NCBI GenBank assembly: GCA_015065205.1
Contig: SVQS01000004.1
Span: forward strand, 1 to 31,180
DNA from: Oscillospiraceae bacterium
GTDB lineage: Bacteria; Bacillota; Clostridia; Oscillospirales; CAG-272
Direction: 5' to 3'
DNA: 31,180 bases
Shown here one piece after another: positions 29,968 to 31,180 of this stretch (positions within the stretch are counted from its first letter, which is position 1; each line of letters begins with the position of its first letter). The notes under the pieces are model-generated. The model had not been told where the DNA came from, did not search any database, and saw only the letters and a list, made by a program, of their open reading frames with translations. A program made the position numbers and the translations under genes.

Positions 29968-31180
29968 TCAATAATAGAAATAATTGACGGCAACCTCTTT
30001 CATAGAGGGGGCTTTGGCATACACTTTTTCGTCCAGCTTGATCTGTGCAAGATAGGGTTCTGCGATATTCTCAAAAATCTCACCGGTAAAATCTGTGGCA
30101 AAGCTTGAGAACCAAACCTTGTTTGCTTCCAGATCAAAAGCGTTTTGTGTAGGAGCACATTTAAACAGAATGTGATAGCCCGAGGTGGAGGGGATCATAA
30201 TGACATCGCCGTCTTTTGTATCCGCACTTGAAAGCTGTTCAACAATTTTGTCCAAGTACATATAATCATCTCCCGAGTCCGAAAAATCTACTCCTTTTTT
30301 TAAATAGTAGCCATCGGTGTAAATAGCGGCTTGTGTATCATCGCTTTCGGAGGTTACTTTTGCAACAAAGACTTCTTTTGTAACACCTTGCAAGCTATCC
30401 TTAAGGTTGTTGGCGCGTCCTGCAAGGGCTTCCAACTCATCTTCTGTCATCGGCTTGGTTACATAAGATTCGCCATCCTTATCAATTTTATAGGAAGGCT
30501 GACCGTTTTCCGTGTCATAAGAAATGTGTTCGCGTGTAATATCGGTATAATAAATGATATTTCCTTTGGAGTCTGTTTCATATTTTCCGGGGGAAATTTC
30601 ATTCCTAAATTCGGTTACCTTATAAAGGGGTTGATTGGTTGCTATGTTGTAATAAATGGTGTCATTGTTTTTGTCGGTCTCATAAACATAGGTGTAGTTT
30701 GCAAGGAAGATTTGATAGAAGTGAACGTAATTTTCATTCAAATGTTCATTTTTCATATTAGGACCTGTAGTGGAGAAGATGTGATTCTGCACAGCCTTGA
30801 ATTTTGCCTTGATGGTGTAATACTCCTTGAGCATTTTGTAGTTGACACCGTACTCGGCAAGCACCGAATTGAGCTTGGTTTTAGAGCCTTCGCCATCGGT
30901 CTTGATCAGCTCATCCATCGTGTCCTCAATCTCTTTTTTTGCGCTTTCACTCAATTCTAAACCATACTCATCAAACAAATAGAGCGACACGAGATAGGTT
31001 TTGCAGTTTTCAAGCACGCTTTTACGGTAGTAGGAATCGGAGGTTTCCATTATCTTACCGTCATAGGTGTCCATAATATCCCAAAAGGTGTTTTGTGATG
31101 GAGTGTAACCATTCTTTGTATAGCCGTAGGCGGCGAGTGTGCCCTTCATTGCGGAAAGCATCAATTCATAGAGATTGACC
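29968..31180 (-). CDS. PrsA/SurA-like export foldase, C-terminal part (5' end outside window)
   Basis: At least 404 codons; the frame stays open to the window edge, so the start is not seen. The N-terminal part is helical and charged (SESAKKEIEDTMDELIKTDG, LAEYGVNYKMLKEYYTIKAK), like the SurA-type chaperone region, and is followed by a long insert rich in Tyr and Asp. The C-terminal piece resembles a parvulin domain: QLSSADTKDGDVIMIPSTSGYHILFKCAP corresponds to the region where these enzymes have G.f....GyHIi. Such proteins fold secreted proteins outside the membrane. The missing N-terminus probably holds a lipoprotein signal. The usual active-site His pair is not clear in the visible part, so isomerase activity is unproven. 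Confidence 0.7.
   Translation of the reverse strand, partial: VNLYELMLSAMKGTLAAYGYTKNGYTPSQNTFWDIMDTYDGKIMETSDSYYRKSVLENCKTYLVSLYLFDEYGLELSESAKKEIEDTMDELIKTDGEGSKTKLNSVLAEYGVNYKMLKEYYTIKAKFKAVQNHIFSTTGPNMKNEHLNENYVHFYQIFLANYTYVYETDKNNDTIYYNIATNQPLYKVTEFRNEISPGKYETDSKGNIIYYTDITREHISYDTENGQPSYKIDKDGESYVTKPMTEDELEALAGRANNLKDSLQGVTKEVFVAKVTSESDDTQAAIYTDGYYLKKGVDFSDSGDDYMYLDKIVEQLSSADTKDGDVIMIPSTSGYHILFKCAPTQNAFDLEANKVWFSSFATDFTGEIFENIAEPYLAQIKLDEKVYAKAPSMKEVAVNYFYY

Overview
This window looks like a chromosomal segment of an endospore-forming, anaerobic Firmicute, most likely an uncultured gut or rumen member of the Clostridia. The reasons are a complete spoIIAA-spoIIAB-sigF operon, the Firmicutes-specific rplU-prp-rpmA arrangement with an N-terminally extended L27, a PerR/rubrerythrin oxidative-stress pair, strong AGGAGG-type ribosome binding sites, and many sigma-A promoters with a TGn-extended -10. 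The species cannot be named from the sequence alone.

Layout, left to right. 1-2230: a secreted BspA-type leucine-rich-repeat lipoprotein on a PEVTT stalk. 2259-7182: a plus-strand cluster of B12-dependent methionine synthase, a secreted MBL-fold protein, an SDR reductase and an M15 D,D-carboxypeptidase. 7183-7745: a gene-free stretch full of structured repeats, then the rplU promoter and leader. 7746-8833: rplU, prp, rpmA. 8911-10122: an MFS transporter on the minus strand. 10293-13292: the spoIIA operon, a YdcF/SanA-like protein and a CarD-family regulator. 13363-14841: a membrane-anchored GH5 glycosidase (minus). 14962-19110: a minus-strand block of rpsO, pnp, an M15-like protein without its catalytic residues, and an acidic membrane protein.

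19326-23811 is an accessory region between core blocks. It holds two unknown membrane-associated proteins, two closely related XRE regulators, two unknown helical proteins that look like distant paralogs, an ArsR-DUF2087 regulator, and several dispersed hairpin-rich repeats. The strongest candidate for an undescribed locus is the four-gene unit 23246->21468 (two unknown proteins, ArsR-DUF2087, XRE). It has its own consensus promoter and ends in a multi-arm structured repeat.

23812-24881: rubrerythrin and PerR under one promoter with a palindromic operator-like site. 25073-29358: divergent from perR, a class II galactose-1-phosphate uridylyltransferase and a large heparinase II/III-like protein without a signal peptide. 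29473-31180: a small lipoprotein and the C-terminal part of a PrsA/SurA-like export foldase that runs off the window.

The most interesting signals outside genes are three related intergenic repeat modules. Their copies differ in sequence but keep base pairing through compensatory changes, which points to selection on a folded RNA or DNA. No tRNA, rRNA, CRISPR array or transposase was seen.
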